Source: Roseovarius aestuarii (GTDB taxonomy: Bacteria; Pseudomonadota; Alphaproteobacteria; Rhodobacterales; Rhodobacteraceae). Taken from it: a DNA stretch of 64,000 nt. Each line of letters starts with the position of its first letter. Positions within the stretch are counted from its first letter, which is position 1. The translations under genes were made by a program, and so were the position numbers. Location: NCBI GenBank assembly GCA_027214255.1, contig JAPWHL010000002.1, forward strand, positions 330,356-394,355. Direction: 5' to 3'. Shown in pieces: positions 41,830-51,730 of the stretch. The notes beneath the pieces are model-generated. The model made no database searches and was not told the DNA's origin. It saw nothing but the letters and a program-made list of their open reading frames with translations.

Positions 41830-42075
41830 ATGGTTCAGGTCAAACTCTGGGGATCGTTACGGGGTCACGCAGACGGGGCCGAGACGGTCGAGGTCGAAGC
41901 CAGCAACTTCAAGGAGTTGCTGGACGCCTTGTCGGTCAAATACCCGGGGTTGAAACCACAGATCGACCGCGGGGTAAGCCTCGCGGTTGACGGGCTGGTC
42001 TATCGCAACTCGTGGTTTACCCCCGTGAAACCCGACAGCGAAGTCGTGTTGATGCCCTATATGAAAGGCGGTTAA
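41830..42075 (+). CDS. MoaD/ThiS-like sulfur-carrier protein
   Basis: 81 residues with ubiquitin-like fold features (VQVKLWGSLRGHADGAETVE, FKELLDALSVKYPGLK) and a C-terminal YMKGG. The terminal Gly-Gly is where thiocarboxylate forms. Its place directly behind a Mo hydroxylase suggests a dedicated MoaD or maturation factor. Confidence 0.85.
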   Translation: MVQVKLWGSLRGHADGAETVEVEASNFKELLDALSVKYPGLKPQIDRGVSLAVDGLVYRNSWFTPVKPDSEVVLMPYMKGG

Positions 42076-42148
42076 GCGCGCAGCCCAACCAATTCGATCC
42101 CGTGAGGGATAATCAGCACGTGCTCCCGAAAGTTCGCAGGACAGACGC

Positions 42149-42544
42149 ATGGGTAACTCACGCAGACCAAAATCACGTGACACGCTCGACGAGATCCTGG
42201 CAGGTCTGTCCGGTCGCATGTTTCCGGCGGAAATGGGACAGGCGCGCGTGACGATCCACAGCCAAGAGCCCGACGGAGATGGCGTGTTGCACACGCTGCT
42301 CTATGGGCGCTCGCTCTATCCGGTCAGAACCCTGATCGACGCCGGAGCGGACGTGAACCTGATCGGAAATCAAGGCTTTACCCCCCTGCACGTCGCCGCA
42401 TGGACAGATCACTTGGACGCCGTCGATATGCTGTTGGGTGCAGGTGCGAATGCCGCATTGCGCAACGCTGCGGGCCAAACTGCGTTGGACATCGCTTTGG
42501 AGAACGGCTTTCAGAGCGTCGCAAAACGTCTTCGCGCAACCTAA
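42149..42544 (+). CDS. Ankyrin-repeat protein
   Basis: 131 residues with about three ankyrin repeats: [40 protein letters not shown] and [20 protein letters not shown]. No signal peptide. Probably a protein-binding scaffold; partner unknown. Confidence 0.82.
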   Translation: MGNSRRPKSRDTLDEILAGLSGRMFPAEMGQARVTIHSQEPDGDGVLHTLLYGRSLYPVRTLIDAGADVNLIGNQGFTPLHVAAWTDHLDAVDMLLGAGANAALRNAAGQTALDIALENGFQSVAKRLRAT

Positions 42545-42641
42545 AACACAATGCCCCGAACAGCCCCACGCCCAAACGTCTTTGCAAGCCCGGCCACAGG
42601 CCCCTATCATTCGGGCACAACCCAGCAAAAAAGGCCCTCCC

Positions 42642-43337
42642 ATGCTAATCAGAGTCGGGGATGAACGGACGTCCAGTATTGATCTGGTTCTGGCGGGACT
42701 TCTGTCCTCAATTGCCGGGGCATTGAACGCCGTGGGCTTCCTGATCGCGGGATCATTTACGGCGAATATGACGGGCAACATTTCGGCTTTTGCAGATCAT
42801 CTCGCCAATGGAACGGTCTTGATCGCGTTTTCTTTTGCCGGGCTGGTTGTCGCCTTTGTTTGCGGCGCGGGTGCGGCGGCAGCGGCCATCCACCTTGGTG
42901 AAAGATGGCAAATCCGGTCCGTTTACGCATTGGTTATCGCCACCGAGGCCATCATCCTCTTGGTGTTGGGCGCGGCGCTTGCACACTCATCCGGCCCCGC
43001 ACAAGAAACGTTTCTGGTCATCGTTCTAAGCTTTGTCATGGGGCTGCAAAACGCCGCTACCACGTTGATTTCACACGCACGGGTGCGCACAACCCATGTT
43101 TCCGGCATGGCAACCGACATCGGTATCGAACTGGCCGCATTGATCGGCGGCCCGAAGCTGCGCCAAGAGGCGCTACCGAAACTTAGCCTTCACAGCCTGA
43201 CATTGATCTGCTTTGCCATCGGGGGAATTTGCGGCGCACTATTGTTCGGCATCGTCGGGTACTGGTTGTTTGTGATCGCCGCCGCATTGCTTTTGCTGAT
43301 CAGCTTGCCCGAAGCCCTGCGCGCGCACCGGTCCTGA
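42642..43337 (+). CDS. DUF1275 (YoaK-family) membrane protein
   Basis: 231 residues, about six membrane spans. [39 protein letters not shown] and MGLQNAATT with [11 protein letters not shown] are the conserved DUF1275 segments. Transport function is suspected for the family but not established. Confidence 0.88.
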   Translation: MLIRVGDERTSSIDLVLAGLLSSIAGALNAVGFLIAGSFTANMTGNISAFADHLANGTVLIAFSFAGLVVAFVCGAGAAAAAIHLGERWQIRSVYALVIATEAIILLVLGAALAHSSGPAQETFLVIVLSFVMGLQNAATTLISHARVRTTHVSGMATDIGIELAALIGGPKLRQEALPKLSLHSLTLICFAIGGICGALLFGIVGYWLFVIAAALLLLISLPEALRAHRS

Positions 43338-43440
43338 CAATCCCCACGCAGGGGAGACGCAGACGCCCTTTCCCCCTATCGGGCACAGTGTCGCGCGCGA
43401 TATCCACCCCCAACACACAAGGCCATCAGGGGAGCCAGCC

Positions 43441-44049
43441 ATGTCGATCATGAAACTATTGCAAGAGGCCCAAGGCGGCCAAGGTCTTAGCGAATTGGCC
43501 GGTCAACTCGGCCTGGATCAGGACACCGCCCAGAAACTGACACAGATGCTGGCCCCGGCCATTGGCAGCGCCGCCAAACAACGCGCGCAATCTGGTGGTC
43601 TGGGCGAGGTATTGGGCGCCATGCGCGGCACCAGCCAGACCGAGATGTTTGACAATGCCGCCGTCGCCGCCAGCGACCGGGGCCGCAGCCAGGGTCAGGC
43701 CTTTCTGACCAGCCTTCTAGGCGGTCAGGCCGAGGCAGACGGGCTGGCGCAAGAAGCCGCACAACGTGCAGGTGTTGAGCCGGGCATTGTTCAGCAATTC
43801 TTGCCCGCCATCGCCGCCATGGCGCAGGGTGGCTTGCAAAAACGCATGCCCGACGCGTCGATAGACGCAATCACGCCCTCGGCGGGCGCAGCTCAGGGCG
43901 CGGGTGGCCTTATGGGGCTGGTCGGTGGCTTGTTGGGCGGCTCCAAATCTGGCGGGGGTGGCTTGGACCTGGGCATGTTGAACGATCTGCTGGACGCCGA
44001 TGGAGACGGTTCGGCGCTGGACGATGTTCTGGGAAAGTTCATGCGTTAA
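43441..44049 (+). CDS. DUF937 protein
   Basis: 202 residues: LSELAGQLGLDQDTAQKLTQ, MLAPAIGSAAK, FLTSLLGG and a glycine-rich middle, then LDLGMLNDLLDADGDGSALD. Matches DUF937 (YidB-like), of unknown function. The Asp-rich DADGDGSALDD near the end could bind Ca2+. Confidence 0.85.
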   Translation: MSIMKLLQEAQGGQGLSELAGQLGLDQDTAQKLTQMLAPAIGSAAKQRAQSGGLGEVLGAMRGTSQTEMFDNAAVAASDRGRSQGQAFLTSLLGGQAEADGLAQEAAQRAGVEPGIVQQFLPAIAAMAQGGLQKRMPDASIDAITPSAGAAQGAGGLMGLVGGLLGGSKSGGGGLDLGMLNDLLDADGDGSALDDVLGKFMR

Positions 44050-44131
44050 ACGGAACGCGGCAAACTGTCCCCAGCTTTGTCGTACCATTTAGCACATTGC
44101 GCCCCCTTCACTCACGGTTCTAGGGGCGCAG

Positions 44132-44164
44132 ACGGGCAGCTGGTGAAAACCCGCTGCCCGTTTT
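44132..44164 (+). terminator. Intrinsic terminator between converging genes
   Basis: ACGGGCAGC ... GCTGCCCGTTTT, a 9-bp stem with U-tract for the plus strand. A second hairpin (GCGCCCC ... GGGGCGC, about 44099-44129) lies just before it. Confidence 0.8.
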
Positions 44165-44169
44165 CGGTA

Positions 44170-46680
44170 TCACCCGTCCTTGCGAATGGTCTCGTTTTTC
44201 GGATCATACGGGCTGTCCTCGGTTACGGTCGCATCCCACAAATGATCCATGATCTTGACCTTCAGCTTTTTGCCGGGCACCACCAGATCAGGACGGATAT
44301 AGCCCATGCCGATGGATTGACCAAAAGCGACAGAATAGCCGCCCGAAGTCAGTCGCCCGACCCGCTCACCCTCAGGCGTGTAAAGCACTTCGCGCCCCCA
44401 TGGGTCGGCATCTTGCGGCCCGTCGATCAGGAACGTGCAGCATTTGGCGCGCACGCCGGTTTCTACCATCGCCGCCTTGCCGTGAAAATCCTTGTCCAGA
44501 TCGACAAAGCGCGGCAGATCGGCCTCAAGCGGGGTTGCATCCCGTCCCAGTTCGTTGCCGAAGGCCCGATAGGACTTTTCCTGCCGCAACCAGTTTTGGG
44601 CGCGGGCGCCGACCAGTTTCATACCATGCGGCTCCCCCGCTTTTTCCAGTAGATCAAACAGATAGTTCTGCATCTCCATCGGGTGGTGCAATTCCCAGCC
44701 CAGCTCGCCGGTATAGGCAACGCGGATGGCATTGACCGGGCACATGCCCAGCTCGATCTGGCGGGCGCTCAGCCATGGGAAGCGCTTGTTTGACAGGGCT
44801 GTCTCCGGATCGGCGTCGTTGATCACGGCCTTTAGTACATCGCGGGCTTTTGGGCCTGCGATGGCAAAGACGCCCCATTGGGTCGTGACATCCTGAATTT
44901 CGATATAGCCGAACTCTGACGCTTTATCCTCGGCGGCTTTGCGCAGGAAATCCGCGTCATATTCCGTCCATGCCCCGGCCGAAACGAGGTAATAGTTGTT
45001 CTCGCCGTTGCGCACGATCGTATATTCGGTGCGCGTCGTGCCATGTGCGGTCAATGCATAGGTCAGGTTGATGCGGCCCACCTTTGGCAGCTTGTTACAG
45101 GTGAACCAGTCCAGAAATGCTGTGGCACCGGGCCCTTTGACGACATGTTTGGAAAACGCTGTGGCGTCAATCAGGCCCACGCCTTCACGGATCGCCTTTG
45201 CCTCGTCCACGGCATGCTGCCACCAGCCTCCGCGCCGGAAACTGCGGGCATCATGGTCGAAGTTTTCGGGCGCATCCAGCGGGCCGAAGTAATTGGGGCG
45301 CTCCCAGCCATTCACAAAGCCGAACTGAGCGCCGCGCGCCTTTTGACGATCATAAGCAGGGGCCGTGCGCAGCGGGCGACAAGCAGGCCGTTCTTCGTCC
45401 GGATGGTGCAGAATATAGACATGATCATAGCACTCTTCGTTTTTGCGCGCGGCAAATTCGGTAGTCATCCAGTTGCTCGAGTACCGCTTGGGATCAAGGC
45501 TTGCCATGTCGATCTCGGCCTCGCCCTCAACCATCAACTGCGCCAGATAATAGCCTGTGCCGCCTGCCGCCGTGATGCCAAAGCTGAACCCTTCAGCCAG
45601 CCACATGTTACGCAGCCCCGGCGCGGGACCAACCAGAGGGTTGCCATCGGGCGTATAGCAGATCGGGCCGTTGAAATCATCCTTGAGGCCGCTTTCTTCG
45701 CAGGACGGGATGCGGTGGATCATCGCCATATACTGGTCCTCGATCCGCTCGAGATCGAGCGGGAACAGATCCGCGCGGAAACTGTCAGGCACACCATGCT
45801 CGAACACGGCCGGGGCGTTTTTCTCATACACACCCAAGATCCAGCCTCCGCGTTCTTCGCGCACATAAGATTGCGCATCAGCATCGCGGATCACCGGGTG
45901 TTCGGGGTTACCCGCCTCTTTGCGGAAATCGACCAGCGCGGGATCGGTGTCCATTACGATGAACTGGTGCTCGACCGGAATGGCGGGCATCTTGATACCC
46001 AGCATTTTCGCCGTACGCTGAGCGTGGTTGCCCGATGCTGTCACGACATGTTCGGCCGTAATGACAATTTTCTCGTCGGACGCGACCAAGTTCCCGCCCT
46101 TTTCCACCATCTTGGAGCAGGTCACTTCCCATGCGTCCCCGGTCCAGTGAAACGCATCCGCCTGCCATTTGCGTTCGATCATCACCCCACGCTGACGCGC
46201 CCCTTTGGCCATCGCCTGTGTTACGTCGGCGGGGTTAATGTAGCCATCGGTATTATGATACAATGCACCTTTCAGGTCATCAGTGCGGATCAGAGGCCAT
46301 TTTTCCTTGATTTGGTCCGGTGTCAGCCAGACGTAGGGAACACCGCAGGTTTCTGCGGTCGAGGCATAAAGACGGTATTCATCCATGCGCTCTTCGGTCT
46401 GGGCCATACGCAGGTTGCCTACCACGGCAAAGCCGGCGTTCAGGCCAGTTTCCGCCTCAAGCTGTTTATAGAACTCGACCGAGTATTTGTGGATATGGGT
46501 CGTGGCATAGCTCATGTTGAACAGGGGCAACAGGCCCGCCGCATGCCATGTGCTGCCCGATGTCAGCTCATCGCGTTCCAGCAACATCACATCATCCCAG
46601 CCGGCCTTGGCAAGGTGATAGGCGATCGACGTCCCCACGGCACCGCCGCCGACGACAAGAGCTTTGACTGTGGTCTTCAT
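44170..46680 (-). CDS. Dimethylglycine/sarcosine dehydrogenase-like flavoprotein (FAD + GcvT domains)
   Basis: 836 residues. N-terminal FAD domain: ALVVGGGAVGTSIAYHLAKA, ERDELTSGSTWHAAGLLPLF with the conserved covalent-flavin-type His (TWHAAG). From about residue 430 a GcvT-like folate domain follows (GLIDATAFSKHVVKGPGATA, VAYTGELGWELHHPMEM). Such enzymes demethylate dimethylglycine or sarcosine and transfer the one-carbon unit to tetrahydrofolate. It fits the betaine/carnitine theme of the region. The exact substrate is inferred. Confidence 0.88.
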   Translation of the reverse strand: MKTTVKALVVGGGAVGTSIAYHLAKAGWDDVMLLERDELTSGSTWHAAGLLPLFNMSYATTHIHKYSVEFYKQLEAETGLNAGFAVVGNLRMAQTEERMDEYRLYASTAETCGVPYVWLTPDQIKEKWPLIRTDDLKGALYHNTDGYINPADVTQAMAKGARQRGVMIERKWQADAFHWTGDAWEVTCSKMVEKGGNLVASDEKIVITAEHVVTASGNHAQRTAKMLGIKMPAIPVEHQFIVMDTDPALVDFRKEAGNPEHPVIRDADAQSYVREERGGWILGVYEKNAPAVFEHGVPDSFRADLFPLDLERIEDQYMAMIHRIPSCEESGLKDDFNGPICYTPDGNPLVGPAPGLRNMWLAEGFSFGITAAGGTGYYLAQLMVEGEAEIDMASLDPKRYSSNWMTTEFAARKNEECYDHVYILHHPDEERPACRPLRTAPAYDRQKARGAQFGFVNGWERPNYFGPLDAPENFDHDARSFRRGGWWQHAVDEAKAIREGVGLIDATAFSKHVVKGPGATAFLDWFTCNKLPKVGRINLTYALTAHGTTRTEYTIVRNGENNYYLVSAGAWTEYDADFLRKAAEDKASEFGYIEIQDVTTQWGVFAIAGPKARDVLKAVINDADPETALSNKRFPWLSARQIELGMCPVNAIRVAYTGELGWELHHPMEMQNYLFDLLEKAGEPHGMKLVGARAQNWLRQEKSYRAFGNELGRDATPLEADLPRFVDLDKDFHGKAAMVETGVRAKCCTFLIDGPQDADPWGREVLYTPEGERVGRLTSGGYSVAFGQSIGMGYIRPDLVVPGKKLKVKIMDHLWDATVTEDSPYDPKNETIRKDG

Positions 46681-46790
46681 GTGCTGCGACTCCCTGAGGC
46701 ATATGTTGTACGTGTTTTAGCATGCACGACGGCGCGCGCGTATCCACGCCGACCTAAGTGAGTGCAAAACCGACGCGTTGCATCTGCGCC

Positions 46791-47501
46791 CTAGGGGGCA
46801 ACGGCCTGATCCAGCCGGTCCAACGGGAAATGCGGTGACAAAATGGGGCGCAGCATGTCACGGCGCGGGTTGGTCGGATCATAAAGCGCGTAACACAGAT
46901 AATCTTCCAGCAGCGCCGCCTGTTGCTCATAGCCATAGCTTAACAGGCCGGATGCCCTGTCCGGCACGTAGAAGTAAGGATCAAGGTTAAAGACCGATTC
47001 CAGCGCCGCGCGCATCGGACGATACCGCGTGCGCGCCCGGTTTTGCCATTGCCAGACATGGACCAATTCATGCGCCATGATCAGGGCCTGCGGAAATTGC
47101 GCAGCATGCGGCCACTGCGTGGCCGTGTCGGGCTGATAGATCGGCGCCGTCAGTGAAATGCGATCATACAACGCCCATGCAGGCGGGGGGCCGGACGGGG
47201 CCTGAGGCGCGGTGCGATCACAGAAACCGGGGTGAATTTCGGACCCGACGACATGGGCATTAGGGGCCTCGGCAGGTGTTTCAGGCGGAACCGCCAACCC
47301 CAGCCCCTGAGAGACGCGCACGACATCCGTGTTCAGCCCAGGCCCCAAAACATCAGCCGCAAAACGCTGCTCGTTCGGCGTCAGGGGGCGACTACACCCG
47401 GCCAAGGCGAGGCAGGCCAGTGCCACCATTCCCGCACATACGCGCGCCACAGTCCAACGACACGAATACACCCACGCCTTTCGCACGACAGCCCTCCCCA
47501 T
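46791..47501 (-). CDS. Lipoprotein with HExxH-like metallopeptidase motif (DUF4157-like)
   Basis: About 236 residues from ATG 47501; the start is uncertain because no good ribosome site is visible. Lipobox LAGC in VALACLALAGCSRPL. The middle holds LIMAHELVHVWQWQNRART, an HExxH zinc-site with a preceding Ala, and LLEDYLCYALYD. DUF4157-type proteins are often peptidase-like with unknown targets. Probably outer-membrane anchored. Confidence 0.7.
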   Translation of the reverse strand: MGRAVVRKAWVYSCRWTVARVCAGMVALACLALAGCSRPLTPNEQRFAADVLGPGLNTDVVRVSQGLGLAVPPETPAEAPNAHVVGSEIHPGFCDRTAPQAPSGPPPAWALYDRISLTAPIYQPDTATQWPHAAQFPQALIMAHELVHVWQWQNRARTRYRPMRAALESVFNLDPYFYVPDRASGLLSYGYEQQAALLEDYLCYALYDPTNPRRDMLRPILSPHFPLDRLDQAVAP

Positions 47502-47636
47502 ATCGGAGGATACTGTGGCGCGTTTGCGCCCAAAGGCCAAGAGGCTTGCGCGCAACGACAGTCACAGGTCTGGAAGGTGAATCAGAGCGGTTGGATCGAA
47601 TCCATAAACCCTTGGTTCAGACTATGGCGCTGCGTT

Positions 47637-48722
47637 TCATTCGCGACAGAACCGTCCCGACGACCCCTCCAGACAGCTGGAACCGCCCGACAGTTGCAAG
47701 CGCGCAGGTTTGGCTTTGTCTGCCTGGCCTGACTTTTTTGCATCGTCACGCGCGCCACCACCAAACAGGTTTTTCAGCTTTCCAAATGCCGAATCCGAGG
47801 ATTTGGCATGATCGGCCTTGTCATCAGGTATCGCTCTGCCTGCCTGTGCATCGACCAAGGCCAGCGCCCGTTCCTGAAGACCTTCCAGATGGGCCGCCTG
47901 CCCTTTGCGCATAGCCTCTAGCGCCAGCGAGGCAACGGCAGCCTGCTGGGCCGGGGCGATCGCCGGTGCTTCCGGTCCGACGGCGGGCAAGGGATTGTCC
48001 AACATTGCGTTCAACGCTGCATAATCCACCTGTTCCAACAATGCGCGCAGGTCCGTCTCTGTTGCGCGAGCTTCCACCTCCAACGTGATTTGGGGGCTGA
48101 TCATCGCCAGCAGTTTTAGACGGACCGGACCGCTTTGGGGCAATTCGGCCGGGCCAACATGAATGTTGCGAAAGAACGGAACACCTTGGATCACAGCATA
48201 CCCATCCCAATTGCCGCCCAGCCCCTTCAGGCCAGCCCCGGCCAAAGCAACGGCAATATCTGATACGCTGTCATGATCCTCGGGTTTCTCAAACGCGGCC
48301 GAAAGACGTACAATCTGATCACCGCGTAGATACTCCAGTGTTTTCGCCTTCGCCTCGCGCTGTGCCGTGGCGCGATCTGACTTGCGGGTTTGGGCAGTCA
48401 GGAAATCTGCGTTCGGATCATCAATGACGGTACGGTTGTCCAGATCCGCATGCAAATCCGCGCCTCCCTCGGCGGGCACGAACACCTGCTGCTGCCAGCC
48501 GTCGGGGGATTCGGGCAGATGGGTTTTGGCTTTAACGCGCTGCCGGGCGTCCAAAGCGGACGCCTCACGCGTTTCAGTGTAACGCTCGCCAAAGCTGCGC
48601 ACATAGCTGGACACGCCATAACTACCGGGGGTCTGACCGGCCCTATTGGCCTGATTGATGTAATCAACTGCCCCCACCGCGCTGATGGCGACGGCAGCAA
48701 ATCCAAAGGCGAAAAAATTCAT
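47637..48722 (-). CDS. Membrane-anchored hypothetical protein
   Basis: 361 residues from ATG 48722 (AGGAC upstream). One N-terminal hydrophobic span (FAFGFAAVAISAVGAV), then charged helices, a small folded region (LGGNWDGYAVIQGVPFFRNI), and a lysine/aspartate-rich tail ending in CLEGSSGRFC. I recognise no family. Lies between a lipoprotein gene and gamma-glutamyltransferase on the same strand. Confidence 0.6.
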   Translation of the reverse strand: MNFFAFGFAAVAISAVGAVDYINQANRAGQTPGSYGVSSYVRSFGERYTETREASALDARQRVKAKTHLPESPDGWQQQVFVPAEGGADLHADLDNRTVIDDPNADFLTAQTRKSDRATAQREAKAKTLEYLRGDQIVRLSAAFEKPEDHDSVSDIAVALAGAGLKGLGGNWDGYAVIQGVPFFRNIHVGPAELPQSGPVRLKLLAMISPQITLEVEARATETDLRALLEQVDYAALNAMLDNPLPAVGPEAPAIAPAQQAAVASLALEAMRKGQAAHLEGLQERALALVDAQAGRAIPDDKADHAKSSDSAFGKLKNLFGGGARDDAKKSGQADKAKPARLQLSGGSSCLEGSSGRFCRE

Positions 48723-48906
48723 GTCAGAGCGTCCTAGATGGCATGCGAGTTGCCACTCTATCAGCACTCTAAATCAGGCGATTGTGGGATGGGGCGCAGG
48801 CGATTTGGGGGCTTTTGAATACGAAATCCAACAAAACCTCCTGATTTCTTGTCGCATAGAGCCTGACCAAACCCGCAATGCGGCCCTCAGCCCCAATGAA
48901 ACCTCT

Positions 48907-50649
48907 TTAATCGCCCAATGCCAGACCTTCGCGGCGCGGATCGGCCCCACCTTGCAAACCATCGCCAATGGCGATCACATGAAGGCCCGAATTCAAATCA
49001 CGCACCGTCACGTCATACCCCAAGGCCCGCAGCGGCTCAGCCAGAGTTTCCGCCGAGGTTCCCACTTCGACATCGTAACCGCCCCAGCGGTTTACCAAAT
49101 GAGGCAGCGCCACCGCGGCCTGCACATCCAGTCCCCAATCCAGAACCGCGATCACCGTCTTGGCGACATAGGGGATAATCCGGCTGCCCCCCGGACTGCC
49201 CAGTATCAGCACCGGCGCGCCGTCCTTGAGCACGATGGTTGGCGCCATCGACGAGCGGGGCCGCTTGCCCGGTTCCACCCGGTTCGCGATGGGCACCCCC
49301 GCGCTATGTGAGCGAAACGAGAAATCCGTCAGCTCGTTGTTTAACAGGAATCCCCCTGCCATAACCCGCGCGCCAAATGCGTTTTCAATGGTCGTCGTCA
49401 TCGACAGGGCGTTGCCGTAGCGATCCACGATGGAAATATGCGAGGTCGATGGCAGCTCGATCGCGGCATCGTCTGCCCAAAGCAGCGCATGGTCAAACTT
49501 GGGCGCACCGGGCGTTACTTTGGATAGGGCCTCATCACCTGCCAATAGCGCACCACGATCTGCCAGATAACTATCAGCCAATAGCCCCTGAACCGGAACC
49601 GGTACAAAATCACTGTCTGCAATATAGCGCCCCCGATCCGCAAAGGCCAAACGGCTGGCATCCCCGATCAGCCGCCACGCCTCGACACTGCTGGGACCCA
49701 ACGCTCCAAGATCATAGCCCTGCAACATGCCCAACGTCTGCCCAACGCTAAGCGCACCGGAGGATGGCGGCCCCATGCCACACACATCATAGCCGCGGTA
49801 AGGCGCACAGACAGCTGGGCGTTCCTTGACACGATACAGCGCCAGATCAACCGGACTCAGCACCCCTCCTGTCCCTGTGACCGCCTGAACGATCTGGCCT
49901 GCAATCTCACCGGTGTAAAACGGAGCGGCTCCATCATTGGCGAACGCACGCAGGCTGGCCGCGTACTCAGGGTTGCGCAGCAGATCACCCGCTTGCAAAG
50001 GCACCCCACCGGGCAGGAAATATTCGCGCGTGTTGGCAAACCGTCCCAGCGTTTCAGCATTGTCCGATATCGACGCGGCCATGCGTGGCGAAACAACAAA
50101 CCCCTCATCGGCATGGTGCACCGCGTCGGTAAACAGGGAGGTCCAGTTTGCCCGACCCCAACGGCGGTGTGCCTCTTCCAGCAGCATCGGCGTTCCCGGC
50201 ACCCCGACAGAGCGCCCGCCAACCACCGCATCAAAGAATTTCAACGGCTCACCGGCGGCATCCTGAAACAAACGCGGCGTGGCGGCCAAGGGCGCGGTTT
50301 CGCGTGCGTCCAGAGTGGTCAGCGCGCCCGTTTCCCCGTCATACCAGACCAGAAACGCACCGCCCCCCAAGCCCGAGCTTTGCGGCTCGACCAGCCCCAG
50401 CACCAATTGCACCGCCACCATAGCGTCGGCAGCCGTGCCGCCCTCGCCCAACACGCGCGCACCTGCTGCCGAGGCCAATGGATGCGCGGCAACGATCATC
50501 CAATTCTCGGAGATGACCGGGTTGCCCGACGTGGCGCCCTCAACCTTGCCTGTTTCCGGCGCGACAGTATCGGCCGCCTGTTGCGCGTTGCCCGCCCCTG
50601 CCAGACACAGCGCCATAAGCGTGGCGCGCAGCGTTTTGGCCGCGATCAT
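48907..50649 (-). CDS. ggt: Gamma-glutamyltransferase
   Basis: 580 residues, full length. Signal peptide MIAAKTLRATLMALCLAGAG. Large-subunit signature GGTAADAMVAVQLVLGLVEP; autoprocessing and nucleophile Thr in ELPSTSHISIVD (about residue 400); PRSSMAPTIVLKDG and LGSPGGSRII in the small subunit. It splits or transfers gamma-glutamyl groups of glutathione in the periplasm. Overlaps the upstream dehydrogenase gene by 4 bp, so the two are coupled. Confidence 0.92.
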   Translation of the reverse strand: MIAAKTLRATLMALCLAGAGNAQQAADTVAPETGKVEGATSGNPVISENWMIVAAHPLASAAGARVLGEGGTAADAMVAVQLVLGLVEPQSSGLGGGAFLVWYDGETGALTTLDARETAPLAATPRLFQDAAGEPLKFFDAVVGGRSVGVPGTPMLLEEAHRRWGRANWTSLFTDAVHHADEGFVVSPRMAASISDNAETLGRFANTREYFLPGGVPLQAGDLLRNPEYAASLRAFANDGAAPFYTGEIAGQIVQAVTGTGGVLSPVDLALYRVKERPAVCAPYRGYDVCGMGPPSSGALSVGQTLGMLQGYDLGALGPSSVEAWRLIGDASRLAFADRGRYIADSDFVPVPVQGLLADSYLADRGALLAGDEALSKVTPGAPKFDHALLWADDAAIELPSTSHISIVDRYGNALSMTTTIENAFGARVMAGGFLLNNELTDFSFRSHSAGVPIANRVEPGKRPRSSMAPTIVLKDGAPVLILGSPGGSRIIPYVAKTVIAVLDWGLDVQAAVALPHLVNRWGGYDVEVGTSAETLAEPLRALGYDVTVRDLNSGLHVIAIGDGLQGGADPRREGLALGD

Positions 50650-51626
50650 AACATGGCCGGGACGACCTGATCAGGCGGGCGGTGCCCATCGTCAAACGTT
50701 TTGATATTGACCAATACGCGCTCGCCCATCTCCAACCGCGCTTCAACCGTCGCAGACCCCATATGCGGCAACAGCACAACATTCTTTAACTCGCGCAGGC
50801 GCGGATTGGCCGCGTCTTCATATACATCCAGCCCCGCTCCGGCGATTTCGTTGGCTCGCAACATTCGGGTCAGCGCGTTCTGGTCGATCACTTCGCCACG
50901 TGAGGTATTCACAATCACCGCATCGGGCTTCATCAACTTTAGACGGCGCGCGTTCATTAGGTGGAATGTGGACGGCGTATGCGGGCAATTGACGCTGATC
51001 ACGTCCATTCGCGCCACCATCTGATCCAGACTTTCCCAATAGGTCGCGCCCAGATCTGCCTCGGTTTCGGGGCGAAGGCGTTTGCGATTATGGTAATGGA
51101 TCTGCATCCCAAAGGCCGCGGCCCGTCGTGCCACTGCCTGCCCGATCCGCCCCATGCCCAGAATACCCAGCCGCCGCCCCGCCATACGACCGCCCAGCAA
51201 CGCCGTGGGCGACCAGCCGGACCAAACGCCCGATTGCATCATGGCGATCCCTTCGGGCACGCGGCGCACCACACCAAGGATCAACGCCATCGTCATATCC
51301 GCCGTATCATCAGCCGCCGCGCCCGGCGTATTCGAGACCAGAATCCCGCGTTGGCGCGCCGTGGCCACATCAATATGATCAACCCCCGCGCCATAATTCG
51401 CGATCAGTTTCAGTTTGCCCCCCGCTTGCGAAATCATCGCAGCATCGATCCGATCAGACAAAGTGGGAACCAAAACATCCGTCCCGCGCATCGCCTCGTT
51501 CAACTCATCACGGGTCATCGGGACATCATCAGGTCGCAATGTCGTGTCAAACAACTCGCACAACCGGGCCTCTACAGGTTCCGGCAAGCGTCGCGTTACA
51601 ACAACACTCAGTCGTTCAGATGGCAT
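50646..51626 (-). CDS. D-2-hydroxyacid dehydrogenase (glyoxylate/hydroxypyruvate reductase-like)
   Basis: 326 codons from ATG 51626 (GAGGAGGGG upstream). GMGRIGQAVARRAAAFGMQI binds NAD(P). Catalytic R in NTSRGEVIDQ, E in DVYEDAANP and H in LLPHMGSATVEAR. NYGAGVDHIDVATARQRGI matches glyoxylate/hydroxypyruvate reductases. Glycine/serine-cycle role is inferred. Confidence 0.88.
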   Translation of the reverse strand: MPSERLSVVVTRRLPEPVEARLCELFDTTLRPDDVPMTRDELNEAMRGTDVLVPTLSDRIDAAMISQAGGKLKLIANYGAGVDHIDVATARQRGILVSNTPGAAADDTADMTMALILGVVRRVPEGIAMMQSGVWSGWSPTALLGGRMAGRRLGILGMGRIGQAVARRAAAFGMQIHYHNRKRLRPETEADLGATYWESLDQMVARMDVISVNCPHTPSTFHLMNARRLKLMKPDAVIVNTSRGEVIDQNALTRMLRANEIAGAGLDVYEDAANPRLRELKNVVLLPHMGSATVEARLEMGERVLVNIKTFDDGHRPPDQVVPAML

Positions 51627-51730
51627 GAAACCCCTCCTCGATCTTTTCATCCTCGCGCGTTGCTGTCAGAGTGACGCAGGAATGGACGGGGCACAAGAAC
51701 CCCGCCGACAGAACGGGCAGAATTCTGGAT

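Noticed and set aside
45043..46761. 572-codon plus-strand frame
   Set aside because: Antisense to the dimethylglycine dehydrogenase-like gene; composition typical of a GC-rich shadow frame.
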